Below, piece after piece: positions 37,511 through 46,710 of a stretch of DNA of 64,000 bases (positions are counted from its first letter, which is position 1; every line of letters starts with the position of its first letter). Origin of the DNA: Prochlorococcus sp. MIT 1341 (GTDB lineage: Bacteria > Cyanobacteriota > Cyanobacteriia > PCC-6307 > Cyanobiaceae); assembly GCF_034092415.1 (NCBI RefSeq), contig NZ_CP139304.1, positions 1,286,001-1,350,000 of the forward strand, given 5' to 3'. Under the pieces are notes generated by a model. It worked only from the letters and a program-made list of their open reading frames with translations, was not told the origin of the DNA and searched no databases. A program made the position numbers and the translations under genes.

Positions 37511-40303
37511 TTATGCTGCACTCGTAAGTGAATTTTTAATGGAGATTTGTTTTGCTGTAATTGTCTTCACTCCTTCACCATTTTCGAGTTGATGTAAGAT
37601 TTTTTTTGCATGATTTAAAACTTTTTTGGGTACCCCTGCTAAGCGTGCTGCTTCAATGCCATAGCTTTTGTTGGCTCCTCCAGGAACAACACGATGAAGG
37701 AATAGAAGATCGTTACCAGTTTCTTCAACAAGAACTTGGAAGTTCTCTACATTTTTGATTTGCTTTGCTAAATGATTTAGCTCGTGATAGTGGGTAGCAA
37801 AAATTGTTTTAGAACAAAGAATTTCCGCTAGGAATTGACTTACAGCCCAAGCTATTGATAAACCATCATAAGTGGCAGTTCCTCTTCCTATTTCGTCTAG
37901 CAAAACTAGTGATCTATCAGTTGCGTGATGAAGGATATAGGCTGTTTCAGCCATTTCAACAATGAAAGTTGATTGCCCTGCAGCAAGATCATCAACAGCC
38001 CCTACCCTAGTAAATATTTGGTCAGCAATGCTAATGCGTGCTTTCTTTGCAGGTATCCAACTTCCTATTTGTGCCAACAATTGTATTAACCCTATTTGTC
38101 TAAGATAACAGCTTTTCCCACTCGCATTTGGGCCTGTAAGTATTATTAGTTCTGTTCCTTCACCAAGCCGTAGATCATTTGGAATAAAAGATTCATTGAC
38201 TAATAATTGCTCTACAACTGGATGTCTAGAATCTTCAAGATGCAAGATGCGTTTGTTCTCTGTTTTTAAAGGCTCTAAAATTTCTGGCTGGCAGTATCCA
38301 TTCGTAGCTGCCACTTCTGCCAAACTAACAATTGCATCTAATCCAGCTACAGCTCTAGCCGCATTGCGAATTTCGCTTGTATATTTGCTGACTTTTTCTC
38401 TTACCTGACAAAAGACGTCATACTCACGTTGTGTGCAACGTGCTTTAAGTTGAAAAATCTTTTCTTCTCTCGACTTTAATACTGGTGTTACAAAGCGTTC
38501 CTCATTGGCAAGTGTTTGCCTTCTAATCCAATGTTCAGGAACTGCTTTAGCTTTGGCTTTACTTACTGCTAAAAAATAACCAAATGTCCTGTGATATTGA
38601 AGTCTAAGGTTCGCTATATTGCTATTCTTTCTTTCTATATTTTCTTGACTATTTAGCCATTTTTCTTGGTCATCAATTTGGTTTCTTAATCCATCTAAAA
38701 TTTTATCTACGCCATCATAAATAATACCTCCATCGCTTAGGCTTAATGGTGGATTTTCGATAATACTTTCTCGAATTATAGATGCAACTTCTATTAATTT
38801 AGGATTAACTTTTGCTAAGTCTTTGATGAAATTAGGCCCAATTGCATCTTTCGATGGCAATTCTCTTGAAAGATATGGCAATCTTTCAATGCCATCAGCA
38901 ATAGCAATTAGGTCTCTAGGACTACTTTGACCTGCACTAGAGCGACCTGCTAATCGTTCAAGATCACCCATAGGCTTAAGAATTTTACGAAGCGATTTAC
39001 GAGCGTGTTTTTGTTTGACTAACCAACTAATAATTGCCTGTCGCGCCTTAATTTTCTCGATATTAATCAGTGGATTTTCCAACCATCGTCGGAGACATCT
39101 TGCTCCCATTGCTGTGAGCGTTTGATCAATAGCCCAAAGTAAAGAACCAAAAAATTGGCCCTTCCTTTGTGTTGATGTTATTTCAAGATTTCGTCTGGTT
39201 TGGGCATCTAACTTTAATGACTCATTTTTGAAGGTTATCTTTGGTAGATCAAGATTTGGTACGGACTCTTTGCTTACTTTTAATTCACCATTAATAGGCT
39301 TAGTTGTATTTAGGTAACTTAGTAATCCTCCCGCGGCTCTAAATGCAAGAGGAACCTCTTGTAGACCAAGAAAATCTAGATTCGAAAGGTTATATGTCTC
39401 TTTTAATCTTTTTTCTGCTTCAGGGTAAGTAAAAGGAGTATTTCCAATTTTTGTGACATGTATATCCCGCGGACACCAGGAATGATTCGCTCCTTTTGTG
39501 TGTTCTGATACGAGAATTTCAGCAGCTTCTATCTGTGCTAAAGATTGAAAAAGTTCTGATTCTGATTCCTGTTGAGTTACTAAGAACTCGCCCGTGCTCA
39601 CGTCAGCACAGGCGAATCCCCATACAAATGTTTTAGTTTGTGGCTTTTCTTCAACTATCACTGCTGCCAACCAATTGTTGCGACTTGCAGTTAATAGCTC
39701 TTCTTCCAGAATGGTACCTGGTGTTAGAACTCTTGTAATGCCTCTTTTTAATAAATTTCCTTTAGAAGGTGTCCTTTCTAACTGGTCGCAGAGAGCAATA
39801 CTTTTACCTTTTCGTATCAATTCAGAGCAATATCTTTCAGCGGCATGGTGAGGAATGCCTGCCATGGGAACTCTTCCAATAGATTTGCCTCCGTCTTTTC
39901 CTGTGAGAGTTAGTTCAAGCAGTTGTGAAAGAAGGATTGCATCTTCGAAAAAGCATTCAAAGAAGTCTCCTAACCTATAGAGCAATATTCTTTCTGGATT
40001 AGCTTTTTTCAGTTCTACGTAATGCTTAAGGACCGGTGTTAAGAGCTCGACTTCAACCAAAGTGTGGTGAGACCATGAAGGCTCGAGATTGTCTTGGATA
40101 GGGTTTTTTAAAAGGGTTTTTTTGTCTGTTGAGATGGGGTCCTTCCTTGTCCTTGGTCTTTGTTCAGCATCTAAAACAAGATCTTTTTCTGCAAGATCAG
40201 AAATATCGTTCAAATTGGGTTTTTGGAGGTCTTCCGTAACGAATGATTCTTCAGGAGAATCCCCAAATAGGCTGCCTTGCAGGGCTTTATCATCGCCAGC
40301 CAT
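37511..40303 (-). CDS. mutS: DNA mismatch repair protein MutS
   Basis: Recognises mispairs as a dimer. 930 residues, with an extra 90-residue polar N-terminal extension before the mismatch-binding domain ([15 protein letters not shown], where the usual FYE/FFE mismatch motif is present as FFE). Walker [18 protein letters not shown], Walker [16 protein letters not shown] and the THYHEL signature are intact. Its activity matters for the stability of the short repeats seen elsewhere in the window. ATG 40303 ([13 protein letters not shown]). Confidence 0.97.
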   Translation of the reverse strand: MAGDDKALQGSLFGDSPEESFVTEDLQKPNLNDISDLAEKDLVLDAEQRPRTRKDPISTDKKTLLKNPIQDNLEPSWSHHTLVEVELLTPVLKHYVELKKANPERILLYRLGDFFECFFEDAILLSQLLELTLTGKDGGKSIGRVPMAGIPHHAAERYCSELIRKGKSIALCDQLERTPSKGNLLKRGITRVLTPGTILEEELLTASRNNWLAAVIVEEKPQTKTFVWGFACADVSTGEFLVTQQESESELFQSLAQIEAAEILVSEHTKGANHSWCPRDIHVTKIGNTPFTYPEAEKRLKETYNLSNLDFLGLQEVPLAFRAAGGLLSYLNTTKPINGELKVSKESVPNLDLPKITFKNESLKLDAQTRRNLEITSTQRKGQFFGSLLWAIDQTLTAMGARCLRRWLENPLINIEKIKARQAIISWLVKQKHARKSLRKILKPMGDLERLAGRSSAGQSSPRDLIAIADGIERLPYLSRELPSKDAIGPNFIKDLAKVNPKLIEVASIIRESIIENPPLSLSDGGIIYDGVDKILDGLRNQIDDQEKWLNSQENIERKNSNIANLRLQYHRTFGYFLAVSKAKAKAVPEHWIRRQTLANEERFVTPVLKSREEKIFQLKARCTQREYDVFCQVREKVSKYTSEIRNAARAVAGLDAIVSLAEVAATNGYCQPEILEPLKTENKRILHLEDSRHPVVEQLLVNESFIPNDLRLGEGTELIILTGPNASGKSCYLRQIGLIQLLAQIGSWIPAKKARISIADQIFTRVGAVDDLAAGQSTFIVEMAETAYILHHATDRSLVLLDEIGRGTATYDGLSIAWAVSQFLAEILCSKTIFATHYHELNHLAKQIKNVENFQVLVEETGNDLLFLHRVVPGGANKSYGIEAARLAGVPKKVLNHAKKILHQLENGEGVKTITAKQISIKNSLTSAA

Positions 40304-40455
40304 CTATCCCTACCCCTTTAAAGATGGGCATCGTAAGGGAGATTCGTTCCTTTGGATGTGAAGCCTCGCGACATCATTGCTACGTTTTTCCTGGATTCTT
40401 ATCCACCATGGGAGAATATCTTGGTTAGAGCATTGGCTCAGCTGCTTCATCTCCA

Positions 40456-40680
40456 ATGAACACTATTAGTTTTATCGCTGCAAACGCGCTTTTATTTGCG
40501 TCTCTGATTCTTGTCGTGGCAGTACCACTGCTGTTTGCCTCAGATACAGAAAGTTATGGCAGTCGATCCAGGAATATTCGATTGATCGAGAATGGTTGTG
40601 GAATTTGGTTCCATATTTTGCTCGTCAATGGTTTGATTTCTGAGTATGTCGCACATCAGTTGGTCGGGGTTTCTTTTTAG
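40456..40680 (+). CDS. psbZ: Photosystem II protein PsbZ (Ycf9)
   Basis: A 74-residue protein with two membrane helices: residues about 8-28 (ANALLFASLILVVAVPLLFA) and about 50-70 (GIWFHILLVNGLI). The VVAVPxxFAS end of helix 1 and G-x-W start of helix 2 match PsbZ, a peripheral subunit stabilising PSII-antenna contacts. Position directly before ribH, as in other cyanobacteria, supports it. The loop and C-terminal tail are longer than the usual 62-residue protein. Confidence 0.75.
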   Translation: MNTISFIAANALLFASLILVVAVPLLFASDTESYGSRSRNIRLIENGCGIWFHILLVNGLISEYVAHQLVGVSF

Positions 40681-40739
40681 GCTCTTTCTCTGATGAGCGA
40701 TTGAAAGTTTTTGACAATACTAGTTGTTTTGTATTTTCT

Positions 40740-40759
40740 GGGGATTGGGTTCAATCCCC
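40740..40759 (+). terminator. Perfect 8-bp hairpin between psbZ and ribH
   Basis: GGGGATTG and CAATCCCC pair perfectly around a four-base GGTT loop, 60 bases after psbZ. There is no long T run after it, so it may be a weak terminator, an mRNA stabiliser for psbZ or a leader structure for ribH. Confidence 0.5.
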
Positions 40760-40784
40760 TATCTTCTAGTGTAGTTAGATAATT

Positions 40785-40805
40785 ATGGCAGTTGCTGCTC
40801 TTTAA
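40785..40805 (+). CDS. Seven-codon upstream ORF abutting ribH
   Basis: ATG 40785 reads MAVAAL then TAA, ending one base before the ribH ATG at 40807. It could couple translation to ribH or be the remnant of an older ribH start in another frame. It may also be chance. Probably too short to encode a functional peptide. Confidence 0.25.
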   Translation: MAVAAL

Positions 40806-40806
40806 A

Positions 40807-41301
40807 ATGGCTACAATTGAAGGACGTTTTACTGAAATCTCAACTTTACGCATAGCCGTAGTAGTTGCTCGATTTAATGACTTAGTCACTAGCAAGCTTC
40901 TTACTGGTTGTTTGGACTGTTTAGAAAGGCATGGTATTGATACTTCAGAAAATAGTTCTCAGCTTGATATTGCTTGGGTCCCAGGTTCCTTTGAATTACC
41001 ACTTGTGGCTCAACAGTTGGCACGAAAAGGTAGTTATCAGGTCATCATTACTCTTGGGGCTGTAATTAGAGGTGATACGCCTCATTTTGATGTTGTAGTA
41101 GCTGAGTCAAGCAAGGGGATTGCTTCTGTTTCACGAGAGACAGGAATACCAATTATTTTTGGTGTACTCACAACAGACAATATGCAACAAGCTCTTGAGA
41201 GAGCTGGCATTAAGAATAATTGCGGGTGGAATTTTGCGCTGCAGGCTCTCGAAATGGGTTCGCTGATGGGGGAAATAGAATCGTCCAAGCTTGCAAGATG
41301 A
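40807..41301 (+). CDS. ribH: 6,7-dimethyl-8-ribityllumazine synthase
   Basis: Condenses the pyrimidine ribitylamine with dihydroxybutanone phosphate, the penultimate riboflavin step. Motifs: [39 protein letters not shown] (with catalytic His) and [12 protein letters not shown]. 164 residues from ATG 40807, which matches family starts; a TTG 15 bases upstream is possible. No FMN riboswitch is recognisable upstream. Confidence 0.97.
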   Translation: MATIEGRFTEISTLRIAVVVARFNDLVTSKLLTGCLDCLERHGIDTSENSSQLDIAWVPGSFELPLVAQQLARKGSYQVIITLGAVIRGDTPHFDVVVAESSKGIASVSRETGIPIIFGVLTTDNMQQALERAGIKNNCGWNFALQALEMGSLMGEIESSKLAR

Positions 41302-41375
41302 TTGTTTTAATTGACCAGTTACCCATTAGTGGTGCATGCTTGTTTAGATTGAGAATGTAACTTCCTAGTTCGAGT

Positions 41376-41447
41376 GCGGATGTAGCTCAGTGGTAGAGCA
41401 TCTCCTTGCCAAGGAGAGGGTCGAGAGTTCGAATCTCTTCATCCGCT
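41376..41447 (+). tRNA. tRNA-Gly (GCC)
   Basis: 72 bases folding as a cloverleaf: acceptor GCGGATG/CATCCGC, D arm GCTC/GAGC, anticodon stem TCTCC/GGAGA around TTGCCAA (anticodon GCC), T arm GAGAG-TTCGAAT-CTCTT. Discriminator T at the end; CCA is not encoded. It marks the edge of an accessory block to its right. Confidence 0.97.
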
Positions 41448-41454
41448 TAGAGTG

Positions 41455-41480
41455 AATCCCTGTTTAAACAGGGATTTTTA
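41455..41480 (+). terminator. Rho-independent terminator of tRNA-Gly
   Basis: Perfect inverted repeat AATCCCTGTTT/AAACAGGGATT followed by TTTTAAAT, eight bases after the tRNA. Confidence 0.85.
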
Positions 41481-41726
41481 AATTTTCAGAAATGCCAGGG
41501 CGGCACTTGAAATGCCACTAGAAAAGTTTGGAAGTCTTCCTAGAGGTTTGGTACCTTTCCAATGAAAGGCTCTGTTATGGGTATTCGCTTGCTATTTGAT
41601 CAAAATCCATACCAAAAGTTTTATGCGGTTGGATTTCTCCACTAGCAGCTCCATAAATTCAATTCGCACTGCTCCTGAAGAAATCTCTCCATCTCACTGG
41701 TTTGGAAACATAAATTTAAGTAATTG
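41481..41726. other. Gene-free stretch between the tRNA-Gly terminator and a methyltransferase
   Basis: About 245 bases with short broken frames only (an 18-residue MPLEKFGSLPRGLVPFQ on the plus strand and a 20-residue frame on the minus). It looks like decayed sequence at the edge of an accessory block, but I cannot name its source. Confidence 0.3.
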
Positions 41727-42479
41727 ATGTTGTTAGATTTTGGCCATACAATCGATGGGGTAAACGATAAAGGGCTTTCAAACTTGTTTAACAAACTTAC
41801 AAATATCGCAATTAGGCTGTTTAATTATGCTCGCTCCATAAACTTTATCAGAGATAAATGGTTATATAATGAGTATATCAAAAACAATAAAATTCGTAAG
41901 TTACATATTGGATGTGGTAGAAGCCTAATTAAAGGTTGGCTAAATACTGATTATTATGGCGGTAAAGATATTATGAGATTAGACGCAACTAAGAAATTCC
42001 CTTTTAAAGATAATGAGTTTGATTATATATTTAGTGAGCACATGATAGAACATATATCCTATAATGATGCAACTAAGATGTTGAAAGAGTGCTTTAGAAT
42101 ACTTAAACCAGGCGGTAAAATTAGAATCTCAACCCCTGATATTAGAAAAATAATCACCTTATTCAATCCAAAAACTGAAACCCATAAAAGTTATATTGAA
42201 TGGTCGATTGAGAATTGGTGTTGTAATAAATATCCAAAAGTTTTTAGCCCTGCTTTTGTAGTTAACAATTATGTTCGTGACTGGGGACATCAATTTATAT
42301 ATGACATAGAAACACTTGAATTAAATTTATCGATAGCTGGCTTTGTTGATATTCCCAAAAAGACATTATCTATTTCTGAAAGCTCGGATGTTAATTTAAG
42401 CCTTCTGGAGAATGAAGCAAGAATGCCTCCTGGATTTCTTGAATTTGAGACAATAACTTTAGAGGGACTGAAACCATAA
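41727..42479 (+). CDS. SAM-dependent methyltransferase
   Basis: 250 residues. SAM motif I is IRKLHIGCGRSLIKGWLNTD (GxG loop HIGCG), followed by EHMIEHISY and the LKPGGKIRISTPD strand, which defines the Methyltransf_11 type common in polysaccharide clusters. Very AT-rich. ATG 41727 with a TTG before it in frame. It probably methylates a sugar or nucleotide sugar for the surface polysaccharide; the substrate is unknown. Starts the accessory block right of tRNA-Gly. Confidence 0.8.
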   Translation: MLLDFGHTIDGVNDKGLSNLFNKLTNIAIRLFNYARSINFIRDKWLYNEYIKNNKIRKLHIGCGRSLIKGWLNTDYYGGKDIMRLDATKKFPFKDNEFDYIFSEHMIEHISYNDATKMLKECFRILKPGGKIRISTPDIRKIITLFNPKTETHKSYIEWSIENWCCNKYPKVFSPAFVVNNYVRDWGHQFIYDIETLELNLSIAGFVDIPKKTLSISESSDVNLSLLENEARMPPGFLEFETITLEGLKP

Positions 42480-42592
42480 TTTTTCTCGCCTGAGAGTTTA
42501 GGAATAATTTCTAAAGCCACCTATTTGTTAAATGAAGAAGGCTTTTGCATAAATTTATTAAGTTAAAAACACCAATGATGCCCCCTAAATTA

Positions 42593-43801
42593 TTATTTAG
42601 ACCAGATTGCGAAATTTGATTTTCCTGTGAGGGTTGTTTTAATTAAGTTTTGAATAGAACGAAACTTCAAAGGTCCATCTGGGAAATATCTCCAGTTTAT
42701 AGATAAGTATGAGAGGCTTTTTTTGTTTAAAAGTTCTTCAACTATTTCATATTTTGATGCTTCATCTAGTGTATTTTTAACAAAGGAATAGGCTGTGTTG
42801 GAGCTACTATAGTTAGCATCTAATGTTTTAGAGCAGAAAATTAATGATTCATATAATGTCATTGATAAAATGATAGAAGCATGAGTTTTAGAAAGTCTTG
42901 CATATAGATATTTTGTAAATAGCATTGCAAATATTTTCCGCCATGATTTTGCTAAGTCCTTTTTGTTTGCAAAATTATTTTTATAATTATCAAGATTATT
43001 ATCTAGATAACAATACATTGATATCAATACACCACAAAAATATATAAGTGGCACATTTAATGGATTCATTGTTGTATTGATGTTGCGATAAAATTTCCTC
43101 ATCTTTTCATCCATCGTTTTGCTCTCTATTTCTTTGCCTCCCCCCCCCCAATGTGATTGATCGTAGAAATATAGAAGTTCTGGAGATTGGTATAAAGGCC
43201 CTTGGATAGCAAGATGAACCATCCAAACATAATCAAAACTATATTGCTCATATGGCCAATCAAGTAATTTTTCAAGAGGCCTTATGCTGACTTGATTCTT
43301 ATCGGTTACAGCATAAAAAGACACTCCATATTTACCCTGAGCAAAAATATCAAGAACTCTTTTGTAGGGATCTTTAGTTATATTTTGTGTCAGAATTTTA
43401 CCAGATAATAAAGTGCCTACATTGGTTGAATGATAATTAGGTATACCATGCCATGCAACACAATCTGGGTGGTTATCTATTGAATTTAATACAGATTTAT
43501 TAAGAGCTGGAGAGATATAATCATCATCTCCCAGCCAAAGAAAATATCGATTATTAACCAGCTTATAAAGATTGACATAGTTTTTATACATTCCTAAAGA
43601 AGGTTTGTTCTGAAAATAACGAACTCTAGGGTCTAATTTTTGAGCAAGTTCTCCTAACTCTTGATTAGAGCCATCATCTGAAAGAATTATTTCAGAGACA
43701 ATAGATCCCTGAGTTATGGCACTGGCTATGCAGAGAAGTGTTCTTCTATCATTTTTATAAAGTGGTACTGTTACGCTAATTGAAATGTTTTGATTGTTCA
43801 T
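42593..43801 (-). CDS. Family-2 glycosyltransferase with an internal G10 tract
   Basis: 402 residues. GT-A fold start SISVTVPLYKNDRRTLLCIA, EIILSDDGSN and the DxD-like FLWLGDDDYISPALN. The C-terminal half is mostly helical with weak similarity to known domains. A run of ten C on the plus strand (43140-43149) is ten G in the gene, encoding SHWGGGGKEIE near residue 218. Slippage by one or two bases would frameshift the C-terminal 185 residues. Presumably adds a sugar to a surface glycan. Confidence 0.8.
   Translation of the reverse strand: MNNQNISISVTVPLYKNDRRTLLCIASAITQGSIVSEIILSDDGSNQELGELAQKLDPRVRYFQNKPSLGMYKNYVNLYKLVNNRYFLWLGDDDYISPALNKSVLNSIDNHPDCVAWHGIPNYHSTNVGTLLSGKILTQNITKDPYKRVLDIFAQGKYGVSFYAVTDKNQVSIRPLEKLLDWPYEQYSFDYVWMVHLAIQGPLYQSPELLYFYDQSHWGGGGKEIESKTMDEKMRKFYRNINTTMNPLNVPLIYFCGVLISMYCYLDNNLDNYKNNFANKKDLAKSWRKIFAMLFTKYLYARLSKTHASIILSMTLYESLIFCSKTLDANYSSSNTAYSFVKNTLDEASKYEIVEELLNKKSLSYLSINWRYFPDGPLKFRSIQNLIKTTLTGKSNFAIWSK
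43140..43149. repeat. Ten-base homopolymer (C10 on plus, G10 in the gene)
   Basis: A GC-only homopolymer of ten in AT-rich DNA, within a coding sequence. Such tracts are prone to slipped-strand mispairing and are the basis of phase variation in other bacteria. Confidence 0.97.
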
Positions 43802-43897
43802 GTAATTGAGAAATCATTTGTAATTAATAAGGCAAGCAATTATGCCTGAGGGCTAAATAACTCAGCGATTTACTATAGTTTATTGTGGCCGATTCAT

Positions 43898-43921
43898 ACT
43901 TTAGCTTATTAAAAGCTAAGT
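43898..43921. other. Hairpin between the GNAT and glycosyltransferase genes
   Basis: ACTTTAGCTT and AAGCTAAGT pair with one bulged base around ATTAA. It could terminate transcription of the GNAT gene, but no clear T run follows on the minus strand. Confidence 0.35.
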
Positions 43922-44005
43922 GATTCGATTTTAATACATAGATATTATAAATCAATGGCACCTTCCCTAAGGATAATGTTTTGTAAATAGATATCTACTT
44001 TATTC

Positions 44006-44479
44006 TCACAGAGTTCTTTGTTTAGGTCTCTTTTTTAAAAGCAGACTTTGTTGATTAACTTTTTCGAAACCAAATTGGTTGTAAAATTTAGAACAATTAC
44101 TTGTCATTAGATATATCCTTTCAACGTTTTTAAGTGAATTGGACTTCAAAAGCGCATCTACTATTTTTTTACCTAATCCTTTGCCTTGGAGGTCCTGCGG
44201 AACTATGACGTCCCATAGCACAGCTCGGTAGACGCCATCAGTTGTAGCGCGGCCAAACCCAACAATTCTATTTTTCTCCCACACACTGATTACTACTTGG
44301 CTGCCTGCAAGTAGTCTTTTGATGCTGATTAAGTCACGATTCTCAGCCCAAAAAGCATGGTCATCAAAAAGAATTTTTAATTTTTTTAACCCTCTTATAG
44401 GTTTCAAGCCTGGTCCTAGGCCTAACCATCGGAGGCCTATAGCTCCTCTTCCATGTTTAATCAGTTTTATAGAAGGCAT
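44006..44479 (-). CDS. GNAT-family N-acetyltransferase
   Basis: 157 residues with the acetyl-CoA-binding signature VPQDLQGKGLGKKIVDALL (Q/R-x-x-G-x-G/A type) and the last strand CSKFYNQFGFEKV, both standard GNAT elements. The acceptor is unknown: protein, sugar nucleotide or antibiotic-like amine are all possible. It is divergent from rfbA with 44 bases between the two ATGs, so they share a promoter region. Confidence 0.85.
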   Translation of the reverse strand: MPSIKLIKHGRGAIGLRWLGLGPGLKPIRGLKKLKILFDDHAFWAENRDLISIKRLLAGSQVVISVWEKNRIVGFGRATTDGVYRAVLWDVIVPQDLQGKGLGKKIVDALLKSNSLKNVERIYLMTSNCSKFYNQFGFEKVNQQSLLLKKRPKQRTL

Positions 44480-44523
44480 TGTGAATGGTCTCTATGTCAG
44501 CATGAAGGCAGTAACAGCTGTAC

Positions 44524-45420
44524 ATGAAGCGTAAGGGGATCATTCTTGCTGGCGGTTATGGCACCAGGCTATATCCGATTACCAAGGCAGTTTGTAAGCA
44601 GCTGTTACCTGTCTATGACAAGCCTATGGTGTTTTATCCATTAACAACCTTAATGCTTACAGGTATTCGAGAAGTTCTTGTCATTACAACTCCTCAGGAT
44701 CTAGCGAGTTTTCAAAATTTGCTAGGTGATGGCAGTGACTTGGGTATGGAGATTAATTATCAGCTGCAAATGAGTCCAGATGGTTTGGCACAAGCATTTT
44801 TGATTGGTGAGAAATTTCTCAATAATTCTCCAGTCACATTAATACTCGGCGATAATATCTTTCATGGTAATGATTTAGTCCCTCAGTTGATTGCCAGTCG
44901 TTCTAAAGACGTAGGTGCGACATTATTTGCCTATCCAGTGAGTGACCCAGAAAGATATGGTGTTGTTGAGTTTTCTCAAGATGGTCAAGTCTTAAATATT
45001 GAGGAGAAACCAAAAAATCCTAAAAGTACTTATGCAGTTACAGGATTATACTTTTACGATCATACTGTTGTTGAACGCGCCAAATCTGTTCAACCTTCTT
45101 CTAGAGGAGAATTAGAAATAACCGATTTGAATCTTCAGTATTTACAAGATGGTTTGTTGCATGTTGAATTAATGGGTCGCGGCATGGCCTGGCTTGATAC
45201 TGGCACTTGCGATTCTTTGCAGGAGGCAGCAGCTTATATACGCACTTTGGAACACAGACAGGCGTTAAAAGTTGGTTGTCCAGAAGAAGTGGCGTGGCGA
45301 TTAGGATGGATTACAGCTGAGGATTTAGCTGAATTGGCACATCCTTTGCGGAAGAGTGGTTATGGGGATTATTTGCTTGATCTTCTTGAAAAACCACAGC
45401 CAAATATTGCAATGTCATAA
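44524..45420 (+). CDS. rfbA: Glucose-1-phosphate thymidylyltransferase
   Basis: Makes dTDP-glucose from dTTP and glucose-1-phosphate, the first step toward dTDP-rhamnose and other 6-deoxysugars. N-terminal [20 protein letters not shown] nucleotidyltransferase loop, GDNIFHG metal site, [19 protein letters not shown]. 298 residues, ATG start. rfbB follows after about 120 bases; rfbC and rfbD are not between or beside them. Confidence 0.97.
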   Translation: MKRKGIILAGGYGTRLYPITKAVCKQLLPVYDKPMVFYPLTTLMLTGIREVLVITTPQDLASFQNLLGDGSDLGMEINYQLQMSPDGLAQAFLIGEKFLNNSPVTLILGDNIFHGNDLVPQLIASRSKDVGATLFAYPVSDPERYGVVEFSQDGQVLNIEEKPKNPKSTYAVTGLYFYDHTVVERAKSVQPSSRGELEITDLNLQYLQDGLLHVELMGRGMAWLDTGTCDSLQEAAAYIRTLEHRQALKVGCPEEVAWRLGWITAEDLAELAHPLRKSGYGDYLLDLLEKPQPNIAMS

Positions 45421-45541
45421 TCCATTGCTGCTATGAAAGGTTCTGTTAATTTTCTTTTTGAGACCTTATAAAATTAGTTAGTAATCCTCGATGATTAACT
45501 TTTGATTCATGTGTTTTCTTTTAGTCCGTTAATCGCTATCC

Positions 45542-46651
45542 ATGACTATTTATTCTCCAGAAATATTTCAAATCAATGAGCTTCTTTCTGATAGGCAGCG
45601 AATTCTTGTAACGGGTGGAGCTGGCTTTATAGGAGGTTGCTTGATAAGGCGGTTATTAACAGGAAGCAATGTAAAAGTGTTTAATTTAGATAAGTGTGGT
45701 TATGCTAGTAATTTGAAAAGTATTCAGCAGGTTGGTGAATCATCACAACGTCATGAATTGATCAATGTAGATTTATCTGATGCAGGCTCGATTGATGAAG
45801 CGATTATTTATGCTAATCCAGATATAGTTTTTCATCTTGCGGCTGAGAGTCATGTTGATCGATCAATTGATGGACCAAAAACCTTTCTAGATAGCAATGT
45901 AATAGGCACCTTTAATCTTTTACAAGCTATTCGTAAATTTTGGGAGTCTTTACCTCCTAAAAGAAAGGGCTCTTTTCGGCTTATTCACATAAGTACGGAT
46001 GAGGTTTTTGGATCTTTAGGTAATACAGGATATTTTTCTGAAGATACACCATATAACCCCAGCTCTCCTTATGCAGCTACTAAGGCGGCTAGCGATCACC
46101 TCGTTAGAGCTTGGAATCTTACTTATGGTTTACCCGTGGTTGTAACAAATTGCTCAAATAATTATGGCCCTTGGCAATTCCCAGAGAAGCTAATCCCATT
46201 GGTCATACTTAAGGCTTTAAAGGGAAAACAAATTCCCCTTTATGGAGATGGTATGAATACCAGAGATTGGCTTTATGTTGAGGATCACGTCGACGCGCTA
46301 TTGTTATCAGCAATCAAAGGTGAGATAGGTAAAAGTTATTGTGTGGGGGGTAATGGTGAATGTACAAATAAGCAAATCGTTTATTCAATTTGTTCACTCC
46401 TCGATGCAAAAATACCTAATTCTGCTCCTCATAGTAGTTTGATTAGTTTTGTTCAAGATAGACCAGGCCATGATTTTCGATATTCAATTGATTCAAAAAA
46501 AATACAGGAAGAATTAGATTGGAGACCAAGGCATAGCTTAGAAGAAGGACTCAAAAATACAGTAGAGTGGTATTGTAATAATCTTAGTTGGTGTAATGAT
46601 GTGGTAAATAAGTCTGGTTACGATGGACAACGAATGGGACATATAAATTAG
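45542..46651 (+). CDS. rfbB: dTDP-glucose 4,6-dehydratase
   Basis: Converts dTDP-glucose to dTDP-4-keto-6-deoxyglucose with bound NAD+. Extended SDR: VTGGAGFIGGCLI loop, HLAAESHVDRSI, HISTDEVFG (Thr-Asp-Glu catalytic set) and PSSPYAATKAASDH with the Tyr-x-x-x-Lys. 369 residues. Its product is the branch point for rhamnose, fucosamine and other sugars of the surface glycan; which sugar is made here depends on enzymes outside the window. Confidence 0.96.
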   Translation: MTIYSPEIFQINELLSDRQRILVTGGAGFIGGCLIRRLLTGSNVKVFNLDKCGYASNLKSIQQVGESSQRHELINVDLSDAGSIDEAIIYANPDIVFHLAAESHVDRSIDGPKTFLDSNVIGTFNLLQAIRKFWESLPPKRKGSFRLIHISTDEVFGSLGNTGYFSEDTPYNPSSPYAATKAASDHLVRAWNLTYGLPVVVTNCSNNYGPWQFPEKLIPLVILKALKGKQIPLYGDGMNTRDWLYVEDHVDALLLSAIKGEIGKSYCVGGNGECTNKQIVYSICSLLDAKIPNSAPHSSLISFVQDRPGHDFRYSIDSKKIQEELDWRPRHSLEEGLKNTVEWYCNNLSWCNDVVNKSGYDGQRMGHIN

Positions 46652-46664
46652 TTGATAGAAAAGT

Positions 46665-46678
46665 AACCCTTATGGGTT
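46665..46678. terminator. Small hairpin between convergent rfbB and the ABC exporter gene
   Basis: AACCC and GGGTT pair around TTAT in the 59 bases between the two stop codons. Weak, and without a T tail, but at the expected site for a bidirectional terminator. Confidence 0.35.
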
Positions 46679-46710
46679 GTAAACTTTATGCCAAAATCAT
46701 TAGAACTAAT

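Noticed and set aside
41676-41700. Possible duplicated tRNA-Gly 3' end (att site)
   Set aside because: AATCTCTCCATCTC resembles the tRNA end at only about 12 of 15 bases in AT-rich DNA, and it lacks the TTCGAAT core.
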